A stretch of DNA of 15,867 bases from an uncultured Clostridium sp. (lineage in GTDB: Bacteria; Bacillota; Clostridia; Lachnospirales; Lachnospiraceae): positions 1-15,867 of the forward strand of contig UQJF01000070.1 in assembly GCA_900541315.1 (NCBI GenBank). The letters run 5' to 3'. Both the position numbers and the translations under genes were made by a program. The notes beneath the pieces were generated by a model that ran no database searches, was not told where the DNA came from, and worked only from the letters and a program-made list of their open reading frames with translations. Below, in pieces: positions 7,721 through 14,461 of the stretch (positions are counted from its first letter, which is position 1; every line of letters begins with the position of its first letter).

Positions 7721-9271
7721 ATGGCAGAACAGTACAGACTGGAAATGATAGGGGTCAGTAAAAGCTTCCCTGGCGTAAAGGCACTGGATGGAATTAACTT
7801 GAAAGTACGTCCCGGAACTGTCCATGCGCTGATGGGGGAAAATGGCGCAGGAAAATCTACCCTTATGAAATGTCTTTTCGGCATTTATAAGATGGATGAG
7901 GGACAGATCATCATAGATGGTGAAAAAACAATGATAACGAACCCGGATGACGCCCTTCACAAGGGTCTGGCAATGGTTCATCAGGAACTGCAGCCGATAC
8001 CGGATCGTTCCATTGCAGAGAATATGTATCTGGGAAGATACCCCATGAAGAATATTGGTCCTCTTAAAATGGTAGACCATAAGACCATGAACAGCGAAGC
8101 TGAAAAATGGTTAAAAGATGTAAAGATGAATTTTGATCCTAAGGCAAAACTAGGAACATTGTCAATTGGACAGATGCAGTCAGTAGAGATTGCAAAGGCA
8201 GTCAGCCAGCACGCAAAAATCGTGATCCTGGATGAGCCCACATCCTCTCTGACTGATAATGAAGTAGAAGCGCTGTTCCGCATTATCAGGGACTTAAAGT
8301 CCAGAGGCGTTTCTATGATATATATCAGCCACAAGATGGCTGAGATCCGTCAGATCGCAGACGATATTACCATCATGCGAGATGGTACATATGTAGGATC
8401 CTGGGAAGTAAAGGATATTTCCGACGATGAGATCGTAAAACAGATGGTTGGACGTGAGCTGACCAATGTTTATCCTCCTAAGGAAGACTACAGAACAGAT
8501 GAAACAGTTCTGAAAGTAGAACATCTGTGCAGTATCCATGAGCGTTCCTTCCAAGATTGCTCCTTTGAATTAAAGAAGGGCGAGATCTTAGGATTCGGCG
8601 GTCTGGTAGGTGCCCAGAGAACAGAGATGATGGAAGCTATCTTTGGTATGCGTCACATTGCAAGTGGTACTGTGGAAGTTCTTGGAAAGAAAGTAGATAT
8701 TAAAAAGCCAGAAGATGCTATCGATAATTCCATTGGTATGATCACAGAAGACCGTCGTGGAACCGGTATTTTAGGATGCCTCAGCATCAACGACAATACG
8801 GCCATTGCTTCCTATAAAAACTACACCAATGCAGGTGTGATCGACCAGAAAAAGGTAGATGCCGTTGTAAAAGACAGTATCCAGAAGTTAAACATCAAGA
8901 CACCAAGCGGAAAGACGCTGATCCAGTCTCTTTCCGGTGGTAACCAGCAGAAAGTTATCATTGCCCGCTGGCTTGCAAACAATCCGGATATCCTGATCAT
9001 GGATGAACCTACAAGAGGTATTGACGTAGGTGCGAAATATGAGATCTATCAGATCATGATCGACCTGGTAAAACAGGGTAAATCCATTATTATGATCTCC
9101 TCAGAAATGCCGGAACTGATCGGTATGTCCAACCGTATTATCGTAATGTGCAACGGACGTATCACCGGTGAAGTAGAAGGGGAAGAAGCAACCCAGGAGC
9201 GGATCATGTCATTTGCAACACAATTTGATCTCCAGGGTAAATCAACCACAGAGTCCAAGCAGGAGGATTAA
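7721..9271 (+). CDS. mglA: Galactose/methylgalactoside import ATP-binding protein MglA
   Basis: Energises sugar import on the inner face of the membrane; 516 aa with two fused ABC domains, the normal length for MglA/RbsA/XylG. Domain 1 has Walker A GENGAGKST (39-47), signature LSIGQ (147-151), Walker B IVILDEPTSS (167-176) and the switch H204. Domain 2 has the family's degenerate Walker A (GFGGLVGAQRTE, 291-302), signature LSGGNQQ (404-410) and Walker B ILIMDEPTRG (424-433). AAGGAG (7708-7713) lies seven bases before the ATG. Only 3 nt separate it from mglC. The sugar assignment rests on the MglB neighbour, since ATPases of ribose and galactose systems look alike. Confidence 0.95.
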   Translation: MAEQYRLEMIGVSKSFPGVKALDGINLKVRPGTVHALMGENGAGKSTLMKCLFGIYKMDEGQIIIDGEKTMITNPDDALHKGLAMVHQELQPIPDRSIAENMYLGRYPMKNIGPLKMVDHKTMNSEAEKWLKDVKMNFDPKAKLGTLSIGQMQSVEIAKAVSQHAKIVILDEPTSSLTDNEVEALFRIIRDLKSRGVSMIYISHKMAEIRQIADDITIMRDGTYVGSWEVKDISDDEIVKQMVGRELTNVYPPKEDYRTDETVLKVEHLCSIHERSFQDCSFELKKGEILGFGGLVGAQRTEMMEAIFGMRHIASGTVEVLGKKVDIKKPEDAIDNSIGMITEDRRGTGILGCLSINDNTAIASYKNYTNAGVIDQKKVDAVVKDSIQKLNIKTPSGKTLIQSLSGGNQQKVIIARWLANNPDILIMDEPTRGIDVGAKYEIYQIMIDLVKQGKSIIMISSEMPELIGMSNRIIVMCNGRITGEVEGEEATQERIMSFATQFDLQGKSTTESKQED

Positions 9272-9274
9272 GCC

Positions 9275-10273
9275 ATGACAGCGAAAAAATTTAATTTAAA
9301 AGATTTCCTTATCAATAACGGAATTATAGTCGTTCTGGTGTTATTAGCAATCTACACCGGTATCATGCAGCCGACATTCGTATCCGGCTCCAACTTAAAG
9401 AATATTGCTCTTAACGTAGCACCACGTTTTATCATCGCCTGCGGCGTATCCGGGTGTCTGATCACCAAAGGTACAGACCTTTCAGCAGGACGTATGGTAG
9501 GTTTATCTGCCTGCTTAGCAGGTACTTTACTTCAGAAAGCGGATTACAGCGGCAAGTTCTTCCCTAACATGCCATTTTATGGTGTATGGTGGGTAGCAGT
9601 AGTGCTTCTGATCTGCGTAGCAGTTTGTGCTATCTTTGGTGCCATCAACGGTATCGTAGTTTCTTATCTGCAGGTTCCTGCATTTATCGGAACTTTGGGT
9701 ATGCAGCTGATCGTATATGGTGTCTGCCTGGTTTACACCAATGCAACTCCGATCGGTGGTTATCGTGCCGCTTATACAGAAGTAGCAAAGGGCCAGTTAT
9801 TTGGTGTGATCCCATATCTGTTCCTGATCGCTTTAGCAGTTGGTATTGTAATGTGGTTCGTATATAACAAGATGCCTCACGGCAAATATATGTACGCTAT
9901 CGGCGGAAATGAGCAGGCAGCAGAGGTTTCCGGCGTAAATACAAAGAAGACCAAGATCATCATCTATATTACAGCAGCAGCTTGCTATGCACTGGGCGGC
10001 TTCTTAGTAGGCGCTAAGTCCGGCGGTTCCTCTGTAAACATGGGTTATGGATGGGAGCTGGAAGCAATCGCAGCCTGCACCATCGGTGGTGTATCTGTAA
10101 ATGGTGGTATCGGACGTATCTCCGGTGTTCTCATCGGTGTTCTGGTATTTGAGATCTTAAAGACCTGCTTACAGTATCTGGGTGTTGACACCAACTACCA
10201 GTACATTGCACAGGGTATTGTTATCGTAGTTGCAATTGCTCTGGATATCAGAAAGTACATTGCTAAGAAATAA
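9275..10273 (+). CDS. mglC: Galactose/methylgalactoside ABC transporter permease MglC
   Basis: Membrane channel of the importer, 332 aa, close to the 336 aa of E. coli MglC. It is hydrophobic throughout, with roughly eight to ten helices beginning at about residue 15. Family-typical segments (BPD_transp_2) include GTDLSAGRMVGLSA near residue 66, GIVVSYLQVPAFIGTLGMQ, the cytoplasmic loop YAIGGNEQAAEVSGVNTKKTK that meets MglA, and the late GCTIGG-like segment ACTIGGVSVNGGIGR. A strong AGGAGG (9261-9266) inside the end of mglA lies eight bases before the ATG. It ends 6 nt from the convergent CYTH gene with no terminator hairpin in between. Confidence 0.94.
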   Translation: MTAKKFNLKDFLINNGIIVVLVLLAIYTGIMQPTFVSGSNLKNIALNVAPRFIIACGVSGCLITKGTDLSAGRMVGLSACLAGTLLQKADYSGKFFPNMPFYGVWWVAVVLLICVAVCAIFGAINGIVVSYLQVPAFIGTLGMQLIVYGVCLVYTNATPIGGYRAAYTEVAKGQLFGVIPYLFLIALAVGIVMWFVYNKMPHGKYMYAIGGNEQAAEVSGVNTKKTKIIIYITAAACYALGGFLVGAKSGGSSVNMGYGWELEAIAACTIGGVSVNGGIGRISGVLIGVLVFEILKTCLQYLGVDTNYQYIAQGIVIVVAIALDIRKYIAKK

Positions 10274-10279
10274 TGATAG

Positions 10280-10729
10280 TTATCCCTGGGACAGGCGGCT
10301 GTTGTGATATTCACCGGAGAAGGTAACGTCCTCTCCAAACCATGCAGGCGGATTAAATGCCTTTGCTTCTTCTTCACTGGCAAATTCTACCTCTGCAAGG
10401 ATAAGGCCGTGGTAGTGGCCTTCAAAGACGTCTAATTCGATGGTAAGGTGATCACTTCCCGGAACCGGGATCATATATCTCTTTTTTGTAAGGATAATAC
10501 CGTCTGCCTTGGTCAGCAGATGTTCATAGGCTTCTTTATTCAGTGCAAGATTGTATTCTTCCCTGGATAAGAGGCCTTTTCCTTTGTAGGTGAGATAGTA
10601 GTCATCATTATCCCGGCGGATGCGGACAACAGGATCTGTATTTAAGTAGGCCTGTTCGATCTGTCTGCAGGGAAAAGATGTACATCCCTCAGGGATTTGT
10701 TTAACAAGAAATTTTCTTTCGATTTCCAT
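10280..10729 (-). CDS. CYTH-domain protein (class IV adenylate cyclase / triphosphatase-like)
   Basis: 149-aa cytoplasmic protein of the CYTH (triphosphate tunnel) superfamily. The hallmark ExExK is right at the N-terminus (E2, E4, K6 in MEIERKFLV), followed by the charged strands VVRIRR, YYLTYKGKG, LTKKRYMIP, TIELDVFEG and LILAEVEF that line the tunnel. Short bacterial members like this one are mostly thought to hydrolyse inorganic triphosphate or bind polyphosphates; substrate cannot be told from sequence. The start at 10729 is chosen because AAGGAG (10743-10738 on this strand) lies eight bases before it and the ExExK motif follows directly; a longer frame from 10777 would add 16 unlikely residues. 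It is divergent from the DJ-1-like gene. Confidence 0.88.
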   Translation of the reverse strand: MEIERKFLVKQIPEGCTSFPCRQIEQAYLNTDPVVRIRRDNDDYYLTYKGKGLLSREEYNLALNKEAYEHLLTKADGIILTKKRYMIPVPGSDHLTIELDVFEGHYHGLILAEVEFASEEEAKAFNPPAWFGEDVTFSGEYHNSRLSQG

Positions 10730-10809
10730 TGTAAATTCTCCTTCCGGTTTGTGTGCTTTTTTAACAATATTTTGCACTTTTTAGTATACACTATCATAGC
10801 ATTTATCTC

Positions 10810-10838
10810 TTTTCAGAAAAAGGGAAAAATGGTAAAAT
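10810..10838 (+). promoter_or_regulatory. Possible promoter of the DJ-1-like gene
   Basis: TTTTCA (10810-10815) and TAAAAT (10833-10838) are 17 bp apart, and TGG directly before the -10 makes it an extended -10 element. It lies in the 188-bp gap between the divergent CYTH and DJ-1-like genes and would leave a leader of about 70 nt. No equally convincing -35/-10 pair was found for the CYTH direction; TATACT on the minus strand near 10778-10783 is the best -10 seen. Confidence 0.45.
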
Positions 10839-10867
10839 AAATAAAGTTTCAGATCGGTTACACATAT

Positions 10868-10905
10868 AGGAGGCCAAAATATTGGCTTCCAACATCATTG
10901 CGTAA
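10868..10905 (+). promoter_or_regulatory. Leader hairpin with a second ribosome binding site and possible 7-codon uORF
   Basis: GGAGGCCAA (10869-10877) pairs with TTGGCTTCC (10882-10890): 9 bp with one G-U pair and a 4-nt loop. The left arm contains AGGAGG (10868-10873), a better Shine-Dalgarno than the AAAGGGG (10904-10910) that serves the DJ-1-like gene. Eight bases after AGGAGG, a TTG (10882) opens a reading frame of seven codons (LASNIIA) ending at TAA 10903-10905, which overlaps the downstream ribosome site. This could be a translated leader or simply a decoy; there is no T-run, so it is not a terminator. Confidence 0.35.
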
Positions 10906-10917
10906 AGGGGAATTAAA

Positions 10918-11472
10918 ATGTCAAAAGTTTTTGCATTTCTTGCAGATGGACTGGAAGAAGTAGAATGTCTTGCAGTAGTAGATGTCCTTCGCCGTGCCGG
11001 AGCAGAGGTAACATTGGTATCAGTAACAGGAAGCCGTGAGATTACAGGCTCTCATCATATTCATTTTCAGGCAGATGCCCTTTTTGATGAAACAGCAGCA
11101 GAAGATGCAGATGTATTATTCCTGCCGGGAGGAATGCCAGGAACCAATACATTAAAAGCCCACGAAGGCTTAAAGAATGCTATTTGCAAGGCCAATAAGC
11201 AGGGACGGCGCATTGCAGCTATTTGCGCAGCTCCAAGCATCCTTGGGGAAATGGGACTGTTAAAAGGAAGAACAGCCACCTGCTATCCGGGTTTTGAGGA
11301 CAAGTTAGAGGGCGTTTCCTACACCCGTCAGGGCGTGATCACCGATGGAAATATTACTACCGCAAGAGGACTTGGATATGCTTTAGATCTGGGGATTGAG
11401 CTGATCCGTCTTCTTATGGGACCTCAGCATGCGCAGATGGTAAAGGATTCCATCCAGTATGACCAGGTATAA
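10918..11472 (+). CDS. DJ-1/PfpI family protein (YajL/ThiJ-like)
   Basis: 184-aa cytoplasmic protein of the DJ-1/PfpI superfamily, the usual length for the DJ-1/YajL branch. The reactive cysteine is C103 in the elbow motif AAICAAPSILG, and the conserved acid that activates it is E16 in GLEEVE. Other family segments are VDVLRRAGAEVTLVS, DVLFLPGGMPGT and the late TARGLGYALDLGIELI. Members act as oxidative-stress or glyoxalase/deglycase-type proteins; the human DJ-1 histidine segment is replaced here by CYPGFED, so the exact activity is open. The ATG at 10918 is supported by AAAGGGG seven bases upstream. The leader holds a hairpin and possible uORF, and a strong terminator follows at 11522, so it is probably a single-gene unit. 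Confidence 0.9.
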   Translation: MSKVFAFLADGLEEVECLAVVDVLRRAGAEVTLVSVTGSREITGSHHIHFQADALFDETAAEDADVLFLPGGMPGTNTLKAHEGLKNAICKANKQGRRIAAICAAPSILGEMGLLKGRTATCYPGFEDKLEGVSYTRQGVITDGNITTARGLGYALDLGIELIRLLMGPQHAQMVKDSIQYDQV

Positions 11473-11521
11473 AGAAATATAGATTATTATATTAAAATAT
11501 GTCATAACAATAATAAGAAAG

Positions 11522-11553
11522 AGACTGCACGGATAAAAAGTGCAGTCTTTTTT
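11522..11553 (+). terminator. Intrinsic terminator of the DJ-1-like gene
   Basis: A perfect 9-bp stem (AGACTGCAC at 11522-11530, GTGCAGTCT at 11540-11548) with a 9-nt loop, followed by six Ts. Its arms share AGACTGC and GCAGTCTTTT with the hairpin at 11755-11800. Confidence 0.9.
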
Positions 11554-11562
11554 CTATACAAT

Positions 11563-11739
11563 AGCTGGAAAAAAGAGGGAATGCCATTGACGTTTGAAGG
11601 TGCCAGATTACCGGCAGATGCGTTTGAAGAAATGGTCGATAAGGCAACTTATGGAGATATGATCCCGGTAGGTAATTTTGTAAAGATCGGAAAATCTCAG
11701 ATGATTGATATTTATAAACTGTGTACAGAAAGAAAATAA
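11563..11739 (+). pseudogene. C-terminal relic of an iron-containing alcohol dehydrogenase
   Basis: From about 11563 to the TAA at 11737-11739 the frame reads SWKKEGMPLTF, then LPADAFEEMVDKATYG, then VGNFVKIGKSQMIDIYKLC. This order (GMP..., EEMVDKA, GNFVKL, IYxL) is the extreme C-terminus of the Fe-ADH (butanol/lactaldehyde dehydrogenase) family, whose full proteins are about 380-400 aa. Only ~58 residues remain. The upstream part, including all Fe- and NAD-binding residues, is absent, and the frame runs back into a terminator hairpin and non-coding DNA. An ATG at 11581 would give 52 aa, but the GAGGG before it is only one base away, so translation is doubtful. A functional small protein is the less likely alternative. 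Family assignment is by recognition, not by search. Confidence 0.65.
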
Positions 11740-11754
11740 TAACATAAATAGTAT

Positions 11755-11800
11755 AAAGACTGCTGTATAACGGAGAAAATCCATTTTGCAGCAGTCTTTT
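11755..11800 (+). terminator. Terminator after the Fe-ADH relic, probably bidirectional
   Basis: An 11-bp perfect stem (AAAGACTGCTG at 11755-11765, CAGCAGTCTTT at 11789-11799) ends in TTTT on the + strand. On the - strand it is followed by TTTATACTATTT, a weaker U-rich tract. It sits between the convergent Fe-ADH relic and the sodium symporter gene and is the only terminator candidate for the latter. Confidence 0.8.
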
Positions 11801-11839
11801 AATTGGTATAGAAAATAATATAAGAGTTATTGGTAAAAA

Positions 11840-13207
11840 CTACATGGAGATCCATCCAAATGCATTTGCAACAGAACTGATGAGGATAATAGCTGCAAAG
11901 ACAGGACACAGATATTGGATCATAAAAAAGAAGATCTTCTTTCTACGGAATGGTTTTCCCTCCAGTGTGACTTCTTCTTCAATCTTTTTTACACCGATGA
12001 CCTTGGAAACCAGAAGGCAGGTGGCAATAGCTGCGATGGGCATCATCACAGAATTGGTAAGAAAATCAAAGAAATCCAGAAACTGCATGCCGATGATGGT
12101 TACGTTTGCCAGTGGTCCGTATCCCAGGCAGGACAAAGAACCAAGGGATACCATGATAACTGCCATAACAATGGTAGATTTTTTACGTCCCCAGTATAGC
12201 TCATCTTCAAAGGTAGAAACAGCACTTTCTGTCAGTGCAATGGAGCTGGTCATGGCTGCAAAGAGTACCAATAAGAAGAACAGGATACCAATGCCGGTTC
12301 CAAGGCCCATATTGGCAAATACTTTTGGAATGGTAATAAACATCAGTGCAGGTCCGGCTTTAAGTGTATTCGGATCACCTCCTGAGAAAGCAAATACAGC
12401 AGGGATGATCATAAGACCGGCCATAATAGCGATAGCAGTATCGAAGATCTCTACATTCTGGGTAGAATCCTCAATAGACATATCCTTTAACATATAGGAG
12501 CCGAAAGTAACCAGAATGCCCATGGCAATGGACAGTGAGTAGAACATCTGGCCCATAGCGGAAACTACGGTCATCCAGGAAAAGTTTGCCAGGTTTGGTA
12601 CCAGAAAGTATTTAACGCCTTCCAATGCACCAGGTCTGGTAACAGAATAAATGGCAATGATCACAGAAAGCACTACCAGAACCGGCATCATAAATTTGGA
12701 AACACGTTCAATGCCGTTTTGTACACCTGCATAAATAATGCCCAGAGTACAAAAGGTGAAAACAATAAAGCAGATCTCTGTGGAAGCCCCGTTGGAGATA
12801 AAAGCGGAAAAATAAGTATCCGAAGCCAGAGCCTGTGTCTGTCCGCTAAAATAGCCCACCAGATATTTAATGACCCATCCACCAATTACGGAGTAGTAAG
12901 GAACGATCAGAATCGGGATAATGGCATTGATCCAGCCGCCAAGAGACAACCATTTAGACTTCCCAAAGCTTTGGTAAGCACCTACAGGACTCTTTTTTGT
13001 CATGCGCCCTAAAGACGTTTCTGCTATGATCATGGTGTAGCCAAAGGTAAGGGCCAGAATGATGTAGATCAGTAGAAAGATACCGCCGCCATATTTGGCA
13101 GCTAGGTAAGGAAAACGCCAGATATTGCCAAGTCCTACGGAAGCTCCCGCTGCAGACAGGACAAATCCGAGCTTTCCTGAGAACGTACTTCGCTTGTTTT
13201 TGTTCAT
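11840..13207 (-). CDS. Neurotransmitter:sodium symporter (NSS) family transporter
   Basis: Na+-coupled membrane transporter of the LeuT/MhsT/TnaT family, which in bacteria usually imports amino acids; 455 aa and about 11-12 helices. TM1 has the family signature GASVGLGNIWRFPY (21-34), with the unwound G-N region that holds Na+ and substrate, and AAMTSSIA (317-324) matches the LeuT Na2 site (Ala, Thr, Ser). AETSLGR after TM2 is also typical. The start at 13207 is chosen because AAAGGGG lies nine bases upstream (13223-13217) and the basic N-terminus MNKNKRS precedes the conserved domain directly; a frame from 13282 would add 25 residues without a ribosome site. Flanked on both sides by terminators, so transcribed alone. 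Substrate unknown. Confidence 0.93.
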   Translation of the reverse strand: MNKNKRSTFSGKLGFVLSAAGASVGLGNIWRFPYLAAKYGGGIFLLIYIILALTFGYTMIIAETSLGRMTKKSPVGAYQSFGKSKWLSLGGWINAIIPILIVPYYSVIGGWVIKYLVGYFSGQTQALASDTYFSAFISNGASTEICFIVFTFCTLGIIYAGVQNGIERVSKFMMPVLVVLSVIIAIYSVTRPGALEGVKYFLVPNLANFSWMTVVSAMGQMFYSLSIAMGILVTFGSYMLKDMSIEDSTQNVEIFDTAIAIMAGLMIIPAVFAFSGGDPNTLKAGPALMFITIPKVFANMGLGTGIGILFFLLVLFAAMTSSIALTESAVSTFEDELYWGRKKSTIVMAVIMVSLGSLSCLGYGPLANVTIIGMQFLDFFDFLTNSVMMPIAAIATCLLVSKVIGVKKIEEEVTLEGKPFRRKKIFFFMIQYLCPVFAAIILISSVANAFGWISM

Positions 13208-13320
13208 GTGATTTAACCCCTTTATTTTGTATAATTTGATCTTTATCTGAACTAGTTTATCATAAGAAGAGGTAAAAAGCAATTAGGGACATCTGCTTCC
13301 AGAAAACCTGAAAACCGGCA

Positions 13321-13352
13321 GAAAAAAACGCCTGGATTTACGCAGGCGTTTT
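13321..13352 (-). terminator. Intrinsic terminator of the CobW-like gene
   Basis: AAAACGCCTG (13325-13334) pairs with CAGGCGTTTT (13343-13352), a 10-bp stem with an 8-nt loop. Read on the - strand it is followed by seven Ts (13328-13322), fitting termination of the gene that ends at 13383. Confidence 0.85.
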
Positions 13353-13382
13353 AGGAAAATACAGGTAGTGATCAGATCACAA

Positions 13383-14321
13383 TTATCCTTTTTTCCAGGT
13401 GATCTTCTTTTGGATCATCTTGTTTAATGCTACATGGCGGATGGGCTGCCTTTGGATATCTGTTCCGATAAATACAGCCTTTCCTGTTTTTAATGGCTCA
13501 CAGCCTGTAATACCGTAGCGGCTGTCAGCCACATCAAACTGGAACCAGTGTGATCCCGCAGGAAGCTGGCCTTTGGCACGGAATACATTTCCGAATTGTC
13601 CGCGGATCAGGTCCTCTAAAAATATCAGGAGAGATTCCGGGGAAGCAAAATAAGCATTTTCAATGGAAAAGGTATCAGGCAGTTCTTCACTTTCAATAGC
13701 TTTGGATTCATAAATCTGTCCGTCATAGCCTGTTTCAAGAATCCGCAGCCAGTCTTTTTCAGGAAGAGAAGAGTAGTGGTCTGTATAAATAGTGGCGGTG
13801 GGATTTATTTTGGTTAAGATCTGTCTGGCTTCTTCTTTTTCTTCCGGTGAAGCCTGTTCAGATTTTGACAGGAAAATAGTTCCCGCTTCCCGGATCTGGT
13901 TTTCGTAGAGAGCAGGATATTCTTTTAAATAACGTCTGCAGCTGTAAATATCTGCGATGGTTACAGGAGATAAAATGGAAATCCGCTGATATTCGATCTT
14001 TTTTACATTTTCCAGTACATTGCCTAACATGCCTACACCTGTTGGTTCGATCACCAGATATTCAGGATCAATGGTATTGGCAATAGAAAGGACGGACAGG
14101 GAAAAATCTCCTTTAGCGGAGCAGCAGATGCAGCCTTCTGTCATTTCCCAGATATTAACAGGGCTTTGGCCTTCTTCTGCACGCAGACGGTCTGCGTCAA
14201 TGCCGGCAGTGCCGTACTCATTTTCAAGTATGGCAAAATCTTTTCCGGTATGTTTTGCTAAAGCTTTAATAAAAGTAGTTTTTCCTGCGCCCAGAAAGCC
14301 GGATACGATCAATATTTTCAT
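13383..14321 (-). CDS. COG0523 (CobW-type) metal-chaperone GTPase
   Basis: 312-aa cytoplasmic G3E GTPase. Walker A is GFLGAGKTT (8-16); the switch region reads ENEYGTAGIDADRL; the metal-binding CxCC is C64, C66, C67 in EGCICCSAKGD; EPTG (92-95) follows. The usual guanine-specificity NKxD appears as SKSE (152-155), a weaker form. The C-terminal third (FGNVFRAKGQLP, HWFQFDVADSRYGI) matches the CobW C-terminal domain. Family members load Zn, Co or Fe into partner proteins; which metal is not determined by this motif set. The start at 14321 is preferred because AGGGG (14333-14329) lies seven bases away and the Walker A follows at once; an upstream frame to 14405 would cross a tandem repeat. It lies downstream of a Zn-alcohol dehydrogenase but is separated from it by a terminator. 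Confidence 0.88.
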   Translation of the reverse strand: MKILIVSGFLGAGKTTFIKALAKHTGKDFAILENEYGTAGIDADRLRAEEGQSPVNIWEMTEGCICCSAKGDFSLSVLSIANTIDPEYLVIEPTGVGMLGNVLENVKKIEYQRISILSPVTIADIYSCRRYLKEYPALYENQIREAGTIFLSKSEQASPEEKEEARQILTKINPTATIYTDHYSSLPEKDWLRILETGYDGQIYESKAIESEELPDTFSIENAYFASPESLLIFLEDLIRGQFGNVFRAKGQLPAGSHWFQFDVADSRYGITGCEPLKTGKAVFIGTDIQRQPIRHVALNKMIQKKITWKKG

Positions 14322-14381
14322 ATGATAACCCCTAAATCCCCGATTCCCAGAGTCAGAGCTCTGTTTTCTTAATTTTTTTAA

Positions 14382-14403
14382 AATAGTAGAACAATAGTAG
14401 AAC
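14382..14403. repeat. Two tandem copies of an 11-bp unit
   Basis: AATAGTAGAAC occurs twice without gap (14382-14392, 14393-14403), between the terminator of the alcohol dehydrogenase gene and the start of the CobW-like gene, where the latter's promoter should lie. On the - strand each unit contributes a TACTAT, a possible -10. It could be a direct-repeat operator or replication slippage. Confidence 0.85.
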
Positions 14404-14404
14404 A

Positions 14405-14427
14405 AGAACGCGCCAATGGCGCGTTCT
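14405..14427 (-). terminator. Terminator of the secondary alcohol dehydrogenase gene
   Basis: AGAACGCGCC (14405-14414) pairs with GGCGCGTTCT (14418-14427): a GC-rich 10-bp stem with a tight AAT loop, 34 nt beyond the dehydrogenase stop codon. On the - strand the downstream tract is TGTTCTACTATTG, only moderately T-rich, so some read-through into the CobW-like gene is possible. Confidence 0.7.
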
Positions 14428-14461
14428 CATAATAAATCAGACTGTTCAGTCATTCAATTTG

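Noticed and set aside
11844..12497. 217-aa + strand reading frame
   Set aside because: Antisense shadow of the sodium symporter gene, whose membrane and Na-site motifs are unambiguous.
14354..14363. 10-bp palindrome CAGAGCTCTG before a T-rich tract, possible terminator
   Set aside because: It has no loop and cannot form a stable hairpin; it lies in the leader of the CobW-like gene.
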